A stretch of 64,000 nucleotides of DNA from the NCBI RefSeq assembly GCF_029227915.1, contig NC_079880.1:12677501-12741500 (forward strand), read 5' to 3'. The notes beneath the pieces are model-generated. The model had not been told where the DNA came from and did not search any database. It saw only the letters and a program-made list of their open reading frames with translations. Source of the DNA: Hydractinia symbiolongicarpus (taxonomy: Eukaryota; Cnidaria; Hydrozoa; Anthoathecata; Hydractiniidae). The position numbers and the translations under genes are program-made. Shown here piece by piece: positions 42,296 through 53,617 of this stretch; within the stretch, counting starts at the first letter, position 1, and each line of letters starts with the position of its first letter.

Positions 42296-42913
42296 ATGAA
42301 AATCACCTCGGCTACCCGAGCCAACCCGCCTAACCGAGCCAGCCCGCCTCCATGTGAACAGCCCCTGAGACGCTGCTATAAGTGCAACCAACAAGGGCAT
42401 ATTGCGAAAAACTGTAAAAATGACCCTACAACGAGTTCATTAGCAGCCGGAAAAGGTGATGCAGATATAGCTGAAATTGACCCAGATCAACTGACGATGG
42501 TTAAAATTATATTTGGAGGTAAATTAATTAACTTTTTGTATGATACAGGATCACAATTTACGATTATTACCAAGAGGACATATAAAAGTTTGGCTCACAT
42601 GCCACCACTTATGCCTATAGGTTGAAACGGATCAGGAGTGGACGGAAATAAATTTTCATTTGAGGGGATGACATATTTAAATTTAAGGTTTGAAAGAAAC
42701 AGCGGATGAGAGTTCGTGTTGGAGTACGAGCCGGTTTTGGCTTCTGCGGCTGTTGAGGGTAATATATTTGGCGCCAAGACCGAAAATAAGTTTAAGAGTT
42801 GTACGAGACATCTAGGAAATATTTCGATTATTTACACGACCAAAAATGATGAGAAAGTTCGCTTGACGTGTTTTAAAGAAAAATCACTCTCCACCGCCGC
42901 ATTTGTAAAGTAG
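42296..42913 (+). pseudogene. Retroelement gag/protease scrap, copy B
   Basis: Zinc knuckle CYKCNQQGHIAKNC is canonical here (Gly kept). The protease core FLYDTGSQFTIIT is present. TGA replaces CGA at 42622-42624, another CpG-type change, and a TGA before EFVLEYEP is shared with A. The missing TT at about 15496 in A is present here. Confidence 0.7.
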
Positions 42914-45004
42914 CCAGAGAAACCGTTATTCAGCATGGTAGTATACAGGTGGTAAAGAGCAAAATTGGTAATGCCCAAAGTCTGCGATCACAACTAACAG
43001 AAAATGATTTCTTTTGTTTAGAAGATAGTTCAGAAAATGTAGACATTTTTGAGTGAGAGAATGCGTGTACCCTTAGGCCCATTTGATTTTCAATTTAATT
43101 GAAAATTAAAAATCGAAATGTTGGTACTAATTCATGTTTTTTGAATTTCGAAATTCAAAATTTATAAACTAAAATTCAAATATTTTAAAAGAAAAAAAAT
43201 TAAAGATTGAAAATCAAAAACTAAAAATCAAAAATTAAAAATCATTTTTGTTCTTTCGCGATCAAGTATGATGCAATGAACCAAAAGGTTCTTTTTAACC
43301 AACCCACTGTACTCCTGCATAGAGTTTTTTTTATTAGGAGCGTTACATAAGGAGCTGAAATTGGTGTCCAAAGTTTTCAGGAAGTCCTGAGACTGCCAGG
43401 CAGATATGTTCTTTTTATTACCATTATCGTTTCAATTGACTTTTGTTTGATATGCGTCTATTCTCTTGGATTTCTTTTGTTAAAAAAGATCTGGAAATAA
43501 AAGTTTATGCTAATCTAAGAAGTGTTTGAGATCAAATATTTACACAGTCCCTTCATTTTATAGGAGAAATTTAAAAAATGTAACTACACGAAACAGAAGC
43601 AATATTAATGGCTGAAGTAAAGTAATGGCTGAACCTGATTCCAAAATTCTTATCTAAATATTGCTACACAAAAACAACCATAAATACTACGTCTGGAAAA
43701 CATTCGCACTGGCAACTTCAATAAAAGTAACAACCTCGTCCCAAGGCCTTTTTTTCACTTCTTTATATTACGGCGGTGTTATATGATAGATTAAACCATC
43801 TTCTACCTATTACGACCAAAATGTATTTTAACTTTAGCTCAGTATTAATGATGTTGGTTCTTTAACCGTGAAATGTGTCTATTTATCTAAAGCGCTTTTT
43901 CTTGAGAACGCCGTCCCAATATCATCAAGAAAATCGAACTGCTACAAAACTACGAAAGAATTATACTGCACTGAGCTTCTTAGGGGCCCCTTAATCTCTT
44001 TCGGAGAAGTTAAAAAATGAGTAACAGGGAATTAACAGGGAGTAATTTAAAATTAAACTCGTTTATGATTGTTTAGAGGAAATTTATTAGTGTTTTTTCT
44101 ACAGGCCACGATCGAGAACACAAGTCACTTGCAGACCAGTTAGAGAAATGTCCTCAAAACGCTACGCAGCAAAATTGTAAATAAGCCTTTCCTTTTTTTA
44201 ATTTTTGCCACTTGAAAACAAAATTTTTGCCTTTTGATTGGTTACTTGTATCATTCTTTGCTTATGTGACCGTTATCTAAAAAGCTTAATTCTTGTTTTG
44301 AGCTACGATCACCCGAACAAACATAATTAAATTTCGTACTATTTAAGATTACTCGGTGGCTCGTGGATAAATCCACGGGTTTTCCCATTCTCTTTATAAT
44401 GCGTTTCGTCCGTGTGTCTCGATCGCAGTACCATTTCGCGCAGAAACAGACGACGGCTATTATTAAAGCGACGGTAAGAAGATTTGCTTCAATACGTTCG
44501 TTCAGAAGTTGGCACCATCAGCAGACTGTTTTTTGGAAAAAAAGACATTTTAACTTAGAAACTAATTAATATCAAAGATTGGTTAAAAATCTGTGGGGAA
44601 GTTGTGATGTCATACCACTTTGCTGTTGTGCACATGTAAACAAATTATACAGAATTATTTTTTGTCTTATTTTGATTAGTCAAAAGCTAATGCGCAAGCG
44701 ATTAAGGCGCCAAAGTCGGATTTAACTTTGTGACCTGAGGTGTAGCTCATTATTTGCGCCGAATCAGCGGCAATATCTTTTCACTGCGCATGCGTTGCGC
44801 CATATGAGTCGACGCTTTTTGCGTTATAGCGATAAAAGTTGAAGAAAATCATGTGGCAAAGCATTTAATCTTTTAAAAGCATTGCACCTATATTTAAACC
44901 TAACCAGCTGCGTATGCAGCAGCAAAAGAAGATCAGCCCTGGGATCGAGGTTGTAGGCAGATGACGTCACTCATTCTAGAAACTGATCCACATTTAGAAT
45001 GTTT
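42914..45004. other. Non-coding duplicated DNA, copy B
   Basis: Counterpart of 15747-17865. It holds the diverged copy of the AT-rich palindrome (about 43082), the low-complexity AAAATCAAAAA block, CAACCTCG-type MITE ends (about 43733, 44950) and a GTGGATAAATCCAC hairpin at about 44363 followed by TCTTTATAATGCG. No gene recognised. Confidence 0.5.
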
Positions 45005-45024
45005 TTCTTCTAATTTAATCCGTC

Positions 45025-45170
45025 CTCTAATTAGTACGAATTAATTATTTTGGCAAAATGAAATAATTTATTTAACTCTAATTATTAGTACGAGTCCATA
45101 ATTACTAATTTCAGATTTTCCTCTAATTTAGTACGATAAAGGTCAAATTTTTTTCTAATTATAGTACGAA
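45025..45170. repeat. Subterminal direct repeats of the pogo-like element
   Basis: Four copies of a motif close to CTCTAATTATTAGTACGA here, and three more at the right end (about 47782, 47814, 47869), all in the same orientation on the plus strand. They are candidates for transposase binding sites. Direct rather than inverted orientation at the two ends is unusual for a TIR transposon. Confidence 0.6.
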
Positions 45171-45242
45171 TAGTAAAAAACACGTAATTTTTTTTGTTTC
45201 AAACTTTCTTTTTTAAAAAAACATGAAAAATTTTAATCTAAT

Positions 45243-47007
45243 TTACAAAGTAAATGGATCGTCTTCAGTATCGTCACTGTCTAGGATGGTTTTAGCTTTT
45301 TTCATGCATTTTGAATAAAATTCGCCACTTCGGACTTTCGAAGGATCTGTGGTAGTTATTCCGCATACATCAAAGGATTTCATTATCATATCCTTGTCAT
45401 CTGAAATAATTTGGAATGCCTTTTCAACCCAATCCACCATGTCCAGTCTGGTTGGCGGAGGTAGCTTATAATCGCTAGGTGTAGGTGTGGGCATCTTCTC
45501 GACTGCTTTGTTGACATGCTCGACCCAACATTTTCGTAGAATTGCTTTAAATGGTTTGTTAATACATACATCCATTGGCTGACACTTTGAAGTAAAACCG
45601 GCTGGGATCATTAAGGCATCTGATTTGTTTTCGTTCAGCTTACTCGCCACAGTGTCTGTCTTGTGAGCAGAAAAGGCATCATAGGTTAACAGGGAGTTTT
45701 CCAATCCGAGCTCTTTGTTGATTTTCTTCACATATTTGACCCATATCTCATCCAGCCAAACAATCATGAGATCTTCATCCATCCATGCTTTCTCTTGAGT
45801 TTTTACGACAAACCCTTCAGGAACACGCAATTTTCCGATAGTTCTTTCGGTCTTCCCTTTAAAAATCAGCATCGGCGGTAGCAAAGTACCGTCAGCAGCA
45901 GCTGAAAGAACGATTGTGATATGTTTCTTGTCATTCCCTGACGTTCGAACAACACATTCTCTGCTACCGATCTTACAGATGCTCTTTGTTGGGACCATAT
46001 CGAAAAAAGCTGGAGTTTCATCCATATTTCCCACCAATGATCTGGGATATTTCCCAATTCTCATGAAACGACCGGCATCTGCATAAAACTTCGAAATCGA
46101 TTCTTCCAATTGACGTGGAAGCTTTTGGTTCACTGATGTCCTGCTGTGCAGTGACAAACGATGTCGTTGAAAGAACTTCGCGACCCAGCCTCGGCTAGCA
46201 TTAAAATCAGGATTGTGAGGTTGGACGACACCTTTTGCTTTCTCTTGTAACGCAAGAACAGACACTGGGACATGCAAATCTCTAAGTTCAAGAATCCATC
46301 GAATCAAATCATTCTCGACTTACAACGGATATGTTATTGGTCGACCAGCTCCTGAACGATTCCCTTTATCACTCAGCTTTACTGCTCTGCCTGGAGTTTT
46401 CACGATGTTTCGAAGAGTTGACTCGTGCACATGGAAAGCTTTGGCTGATTCGGTATAACTTTTCGTGAGTGCGTAGTGTTCTCGCATTTCGATTTTCGTT
46501 TTTTCAGTGAATCTCTTACGTGTTGTGTGTTCGTTTCCACCGACGATATTGGCTCGTTGGTGTAGATAGAAATTACATATGATCGATTCGAAATGCTGAG
46601 ATTGTTGCTTTAGATTGTTGAAGTCGTGATTTTTTTCTATCATTCGCTCGATCTGTTCACCTGTGTACGGTTTGGGTGGCCTACCAACAGGCTTCTTACT
46701 TGGAGGAGGCGCTATTTTTCCTGAAAATAATAATAGAAAGAATCCTTGAGCAAATAATAACTTAAACTCAAATGTATAGTATTTGAGAAAAAAAATCACC
46801 CCTATGAGTTATTCTGTCACTTTCATTTCAAAGTTGAAATCATAATTTGAGTCACATTAAACTAAAGTTTTACTTACTGCCTAAATAAACCACGTCGTCA
46901 TCTTTTGCAGTTCCAGGAGCAAAATAAGAGGATATTGTTGATTGACGCTTTCGTTGGTTTTTAACGTTGCTTTGAAAATAGCCAAACAGTTTGGTTTGGG
47001 TTGACAT
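45243..47007 (-). pseudogene. Pogo-type transposase with two PIP-boxes, one stop
   Basis: Two exons: 47007-46878 (ATG MSTQTKLFGYF) and 46720-45243, joined by a GT-AG intron (A|GTAAGT ... TTTTCAG|GA), phase-consistent, about 535 codons. Exon 1 contains QTKLFGYF and RQSTISSYFAPG, both matching the PCNA-binding consensus Qxx(I/L/M)xx(F/Y)(F/Y). Exon 2 has GRPPKPY, a helix-turn-helix (KAFHVHESTLRNIVK), a CENP-B-type HTH (FNASRGWVAKFFQRH), then the DDE_1 core: D (GNMDETPAFFDM), D (LLTYDAFSAHKTD), D (QPMDVCINKPF). The only visible damage is a TAA at 46320-46322 between the two HTH parts. Related to pogo/Tigger/POGK proteins. Confidence 0.85.
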
Positions 47008-47255
47008 GATGATACCACGCGCGACAGACTAACAGCACTGACAAAAGAAAAGAGTGCTCCAAATCGATTGTTTTGAATTTGTAAAATCATTTGGGTTTTC
47101 CTCTATGAAAAGAAACATTCGATTTGCAATGCAATGAGCTCGCAATATCATTTGGATTTTCCTCCGAACAAAAACATTGAATTCGAAATGCAAAGACGTC
47201 AGTATTTGCCTGATGCTAGCTTCTACCTCGACGTACTCAGAAAAGTTGTAGAAAA

Positions 47256-47789
47256 ATGACCGACGATATTACTCCATTACTACTTCTTGATTTAGAGATA
47301 CCAATACCATTGGAAAAAGAATTTACTGTTCCTTGTTGCATCAGAGGTTATCATATTTACAGATGGAAGCAATGGAAAGCTGAAATAGGATCAATTTTAA
47401 CGAGCGAACCAGAAGTGAGACCGGGTGCTTTGGTTGAAGATAAATATTCCATTGCTGTATTAGATAATGGACAAACAATTGGACATGTGCCTAAATTTCT
47501 CTCGCAACTGATATTCTTTTTTCTTAAATACGAAGGCACGTTATCAATAAAGGTAACAGGAGAGCGAAGATTCTCATTCGATCTTCCACAAGGAGGTATG
47601 GAGATACCAGCTGATTTTGTCTTCAAAACAGTCGATGCAAAACTTCACAATCAAATGAGAGAGAAAGTTCTCAAGGAAGTGGAAAACTTTGAAGGGAGAA
47701 GAAAAGTTGGTATAAATAAGAGTTTAAAAAAGAAAGAAAAAAAAAAGAAAAAGTACCAAAAAGTGTGTTTTCAATTTTTCAACCCCTAA
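47256..47789 (+). CDS. HIRAN-like domain protein encoded inside the transposon
   Basis: ATG 47256, 177 residues, intact. Residues about 28-120 have the HIRAN layout: a start block GYHIYRWKQW, IGSILT, DKYSIAVLDNGQTIGHVPKFLS, then VTGERRFSFDLPQGGMEIP and ADFVF. HIRAN domains (for example in HLTF) bind 3' ends of single-stranded DNA at stalled forks. The C-terminus is a Lys-rich tail (KKKEKKKKKYQK), a likely nuclear signal. It lies 248 bp from the transposase ATG and is transcribed the other way, so the two share a promoter region and belong to the same mobile unit. Assignment by pattern, moderately confident. Confidence 0.6.
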   Translation: MTDDITPLLLLDLEIPIPLEKEFTVPCCIRGYHIYRWKQWKAEIGSILTSEPEVRPGALVEDKYSIAVLDNGQTIGHVPKFLSQLIFFFLKYEGTLSIKVTGERRFSFDLPQGGMEIPADFVFKTVDAKLHNQMREKVLKEVENFEGRRKVGINKSLKKKEKKKKKYQKVCFQFFNP

Positions 47790-49426
47790 TTTAATACGAT
47801 TTGATTCCTATTTTACTCTAATTATTAGTACGACAATCAACTTCAATTTCCAAGGTATTTTATTTCCTCTTCTTATTAGTACGACTCCTTCAAAATAATT
47901 ATTTTTACCGGAGGATTAAATTAGAAGAATGACGGTAGTAGAAGTATTTATACCGATATGCACTTTATCGCATCACAACAAATGCAAAATGTTCTGAAAA
48001 CGAGGTTGGTCCACTTGCCTTAAAAGAAGCTTCAAACGAATGCGAGCGTTGCTACCCTCATTGATGCGGAAGGAGTTAATATTTAAGGTCACACCAGTTG
48101 ACTCAATGTTTTGGTTAAATTTTCGTATGTTAGCTATCATAATACGTGACAATGTATCTTTCAACGAAGACCAAGTGTTACAATACATTATATACAACAT
48201 TGTAGCTGAGCCAGTATCCTTTCAAACAAAAAACCTGAAGTCTTAAAAGTATATGCCGGACTTGTAATTTAGTCAAAGAATAACAAATCAGTGTTTTTTT
48301 TGTAAACTATAAAATTAATGTGAGGATAAAGTTTTTCACTTGCTGTAAGATTAACCAAAAAAAGAAAATAATCATATGTTGGGTATTTTAAGAATACTTT
48401 TTCGTGTTCCGGATACAGACTGTTGCAAAATAGGCTGTCTATTCACGCAAATCACAGCTTTATAGGCGAAATGAAGTGACTTCCCTGCCTTGTTGGAAGA
48501 TCGTGTGAACAAAAGAATTGAAACAGATGGCTACTTAGCAAACAAATGTTATATATTCACTTCAATGCAACTGAGGCATTTTGTATCTTTTCTAACATGG
48601 GTTAGCGATAAGAGCATAAGAGAGGGTACTCATGAAGGAGATAGTGGCTGGGTTGGTACGCCATGACTCTTTTATATTTAAATTTCACTCGTTCACCTAG
48701 ACAACTATCGATACTCTAGTTCTTGCGCACTTCAATAATCACGTTTGCTCATTGTTTTAAAGAAAACACACGGAAAAAACAAGAAAGGAATTGAAAAAAA
48801 AAGTTAACTGTGTTTTTTATTTAAAACTAATTTCTAATCGTTAGCTACATAACAAGTACTCCATATAAAAGTATTATAAAAATTTATGAAAAACATGCGC
48901 CATCTTGCTGCCGCGTCCCCTGAAATCTTCTGATCCTAATATATGAATAAGCAATGTGTTTTATTTTTCTCTCTTCTATGACTCTGGACCCTCATAAAGC
49001 CCCACTAACGGTCAATAATGATAACATTACCGATGCAATAAAATACGGGCACACAGGGATGACTCACAAATCGCAAATTGTACCCAGACTTTCCAGAGTT
49101 CGGATTCTACACCACTTTCCTCCTTCCTGCGATAAAATATTAAATAAAAAATAGTAGTATACAGGTATTGTCAAGTTCTGACATGGGAACAAGGTTGAAA
49201 TCACTCGACGCTCCTGGTTTATACATGTCAAATTAATTTCTTCATATTCTTCAAAAAATCAATGTTCTCGGGTAAAAATTAGTTAAAACTTAAATGATTC
49301 AACCCTTCCTAAACATTCTAACTTTCTAAACACTCATGAAATAACAAATAGGAACAACTTCGTACAATTTGTATCTACAGTTATATGATCCGGAGTTCAT
49401 ACAACGTGATTTGGAGTAAAGCTTCG

Positions 49427-51297
49427 TCAATTGTATTCTTGTAATTTGGAATAGGGAAGCTTAGAGCTTGAGGTATATGGCGGTGGCGCTGTCGTTTGCA
49501 TATTATTTGATGTATTTACAACCATGATGTTGGCTGGTGACATCGCTGGTGCCATGAGAAATTGTGTTCGTTGACGACGACGACGACAACAACGACAGCA
49601 ACACGAGATTAATGCAATCACCAGTGCGATTGCTCCAACTATGATAACAATTCTTATCGGTTTTTTTTGTGAATACCACCACACAAGGAATTCTAAAAAA
49701 GAGAACAAAATCTGTAAGTTGGCACAGCTACAATATTATTGCTTCAATTGGACGTCACAAGGCTAGAGTAAAGCATTGCTATTTGAGATCTTTGATCTTT
49801 AAGACGACAGAATTGGAAAACACTTAATTACAATGTACACAAGACAAATTCACTCTGAATAGCTTTGCACTATAGAAATATATTTTTCAAATTCGTCGTG
49901 TAAAGCATACCTAACCAAAATTTGTCGTGTAAGGCTAAGCATAACTAGCACTTGAAACTTGCTTTCTTGGCCTTTCTTTGAGTAACTTACCGTTGCAATC
50001 ATTGTGTGCAACACGTTCGTCCATAACTGGTATTGTTGCTGTGGAAATGAGGGTCTTTACTCGTAGGTTGATCTAAAAAGTTAAAAAATTCTAAAATAAT
50101 CCGGTGGTTCCATTACGTCAAGATATGTATCTTTGGCAACGAAATTAGGATGTTTAAGCTGTTGTTGATTTTAAAAAGAAATATTTACGGTATTATTAAG
50201 TCGGTAATTTTACGACGTCAGAAACCAATAATGAATTGCTATATAATTTGAGTCATTTGCATGCTTGGCTAGATATGTTAACGATGGCTATTGCAGGACA
50301 ATAAAGCTTGGTCACCCGCATCAAAATAATCGAAGTTCTTGACTGGCTGGCAAAACAAACAGATTTGTGAATGTCTTAGGATTCTGGGTAATTCTGTTAC
50401 CAACTATGCCCACATGCTGCATTTATAAGTTTTAATCACTTTTTTGCGCCTTTTTTTGCGCCCCTTTTCGCCCTTTCTTACTCCTAGATTTGTGAGCTCC
50501 CCTCGAACTTTTTAGTTTACGCAAACTTATAAATTCCAGCATAGAGGAATGTTTGTTATTATTTTTTTTCATGGCCAAAAAATACCATGAGGTTACAAGG
50601 AGAAATGTACTTTATTACTTCTGCATGTAAGCAGAGCTAAATAAGAAGAAACGCCGATGCCTCTTTATTAACCAAGTTGCCAATGCACGTACCTTTTCAT
50701 GTACAACATTTTATAAACGACTTAATCTTTCAAAAAATAAAGGAAATAGTAAACAATAGCCAGACTAAAGGAAGTAAGTGAAGAAAAAAAAAGGAAAAAC
50801 AACAGGAATAATTAAAAAAAAAGTTCACAAAGCAGAACATGAAATATCAAGAGAAGGACAGACATTTAAGACATATAACATACCTTTATGTGTATGTTAT
50901 CGTTAGAGTCATCTTTCAACTGAACATTAATGTACAAACCAGCCAGTCCACCAAGTGATGCTCCGGGGATTGGAATATCTGTTGAAGAGTCAAATTCTTT
51001 TTCATAACTAAGTTCTATCGCTTCAATGGTCAGTTCAATTTTAATTTTTGGTGGCTTGCAATTTACCAATGTTACACCAACACTTGTAGTTTTTCCATCA
51101 ACTTCACTTTCGCATTTATAAGACAATCCATCTTGTGTGCAACCACCCAAAGTTTCTAAAAATAAAAAATATTCCGTTTATCATCCCATCTGTGTTTTTT
51201 TATCTGGTTCCTTCATAATATATATACCTTTAGCAACCACAAGTATTAAAACAACTTCACAACAAAATTTCCACACGTTCGCCATCTTAACATTCAT
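49427..51297 (-). CDS. Four-exon PPPY membrane protein, copy B
   Basis: Exons 51297-51228, 51155-50884, 50072-49991, 49692-49427, with the same splice sites as in copy A. The ectodomain exons are nearly identical. The exon 4 differences (QKKP for QSQT before the transmembrane helix, one extra Arg in CCCRCCRRRRQR) keep the frame. Frame and splice signals preserved in both copies suggest a functional host gene carried along with the duplicated unit, or a recent duplication. Confidence 0.75.
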
Positions 51298-53617
51298 GAA
51301 AAGCTGGCACAAAATAAAGGCGTATGGTTCATGCCACAAATTGTTCTATTATATTCTCAGAAGGGAACAATGGACGTCTTTGCTTATTGGTTTACACTTA
51401 CAATTAAAAATTAAAAAATAATAATGGTCACTATACTACAGTTAAAATTAATACGTTAACGTAACACAAAGTAGACTTAAATTTCGTACCCAGGTTATAT
51501 TTTACATACTGAATCAACCTCGTTCCCCGGACTTTTTGTCTCTTATTGGCGCTGCGCTTATTTATAGGTCTGACGAAGAAGATCCTGGATTGGTCGAGGC
51601 TTTTCACCTAATTATGCGAAAGATAAAACGTCACTCGGTCTGTGAAATATTCATGCTGAGATTAACTGTAAACAATAAAGATAGCCGACACTGTGCATAC
51701 ATGTTTTGTATCAAAGAAAAATATTTTGCCAAAAAAAATCTAGAATTTCAATTAGATTGAAGTACTTAGTTTACTCTTCACTTAGATGTACTTGTGGGTA
51801 GCTACATGCTGCTTACGATCAGATTAATAATAGCAACCAGCCATGACATTGCCTAGCTAGCTAAAACAAGCGTGTAAAAAGATAGGTACAGATAGATAGG
51901 TACTACTTTGTTAATTATTATTATTATTACTACTGAACATTAGAATATAAAGTAAGCGTAGCTAGCTACATAAACGAAAACACAGATAAGGGATTGCATG
52001 TATTTGCCATGCTGATTAAACAGATTTTACCTATTGCAGGAGATTATAAAGCTATATTATATATAAATAGAGCTCGCTATATTAAATCACAAAACAATGT
52101 TCACAAAGATATTTAGCAATATTGATATACTAATGACAGAAATTGTCAAGATTTGCTATAGCTTAAATATTACATCATAATTTATGCAGCTAATTAACTC
52201 TGAAATTTTTTAAATGTTAATAGCTTGAGAACAAAAAGAGTATTTTAAAGAAATTAAAAAGACTTGTTAACCAACATTTAGAGCTTTATAATATAAGCCC
52301 AACATAATTTTACACATTGGGTTCCCTTTAATATTTTTGTCGTCTTCCTTCATTGCATCACTAATTCCAAACAAGCTCTCATCTGCCTCAAACTTCCACT
52401 GTTCCAAGTTCAATACAGCAGCAGAAAACCAATTTCATTCAGGTATTCTACCGGACCATTTAGAATGGAATTTAGGTGTTTACCAAAACAATATTTTTTT
52501 CATTTTTAACTAGGAAAGGTCAGCAAGTAAATGAAAAATAATTGATTTTCCAATTCTACTAGGCAAAACTGCCACCACATCATTGCCCTTAAACAAAAGC
52601 CTGGAAATATATAATTTGCTTTGGTTTCAGGCAAAATGTAAAATATATATTCGCTTTAAAACATCAATATATACTTTAGAGTCATCACAACCTAAGTCTT
52701 CCCGGTACATTCTTTACTAAGAAGTTACGTTTCCACCGATCACAATAAAGTCCGGACCCTAATAATTAAATTGAAACTCGCTCACCAAAGACTAGGGAGC
52801 AAACCGGATAAACGAGACACGAGTGCATTAATTAGAAATCTGCGAAAATTACAGATTTTTTGCCAGCCTTTATCAGGGCCATGTTCGTCCCGCCTTCCAA
52901 TATGCAAAAAGAGACACTAGGACCTGGTATCGAGGTTGGTACTGACTCACATTTGATGGTATCCATCGATTGTGAATAATGATTTACTTTACACACGATA
53001 TTTTAATAAGAGCTAGTTAAACCTGATCTGCAAATAACTTTAATTTGTTTTTTTAATAGTATGAACACAACTTCTGAAAGCAGTCTCAATTTGTTATATT
53101 CATGGAAAATTATTTTTGTTTTGGTTCAAAAATTAAAATTGCTTTGTTTTTTACAATGCGGAACATGATGGTAATATTAAATAAAATTTTGATCTCATTA
53201 CCGTTTTAGGCCGTAATATTTCATCGACAGGTACACCATTTTGAATTTTCGCAATGCACCTCGGGACAGCTGGTGGATCTGAGAACAAGATTACAGCCAC
53301 TCGACAATATAAGAAAAATACGTATCCAAATGCCTATCCTAAGTTTTATTCTAAATGGGGATTTGCATGTTAATAGGAAAAATTTAATTTTAAGAAGCAA
53401 ATTGTTATATGATCAAAACAATAATGTAACTTATTTTCGTAGTAATCGAGGCAAGATACGTATGCGCTTGATAGCGCATGCTTTAATAGAACTTCCCACC
53501 CATTTTTACTCACAAGTCAATTTTATTCTTAGCTACGGGTTAGATGATTCACAGTGAAAAAATTCTGTCTAATGGTGAAAGTGTATCAAGAGGTTATTTT
53601 CGGTTGAACAAAGTGAA
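51298..53617. other. Non-coding duplicated DNA, copy B
   Basis: Counterpart of 22257-24730 without the 90-bp MITE. It shows the empty MITE site at 51699-51707, CAACCTCG end at about 51525 and CGAGGTTG end at about 52937. A short deletion near 53302 relative to A removes a stretch that was open in A. No gene recognised. Confidence 0.45.

Larger units (their letters stand above)
45005..47929. mobile_element. Pogo-like DNA transposon, 2.9 kb, two genes
   Basis: Bounded by perfect 17-bp terminal inverted repeats TTCTTCTAATTTAATCC (45005-45021 and inverted 47913-47929). Absent from copy A, where the sequence on both sides is otherwise collinear, but about 1.03 kb of A (17866-18894) is missing here, so insertion went with deletion or A gained its own segment. 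No clear TA target duplication remains. Carries a transposase (minus) and a HIRAN-like gene (plus) in divergent orientation, and direct subterminal repeats of CTCTAATTATTAGTACGA type at both ends. Confidence 0.85.
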
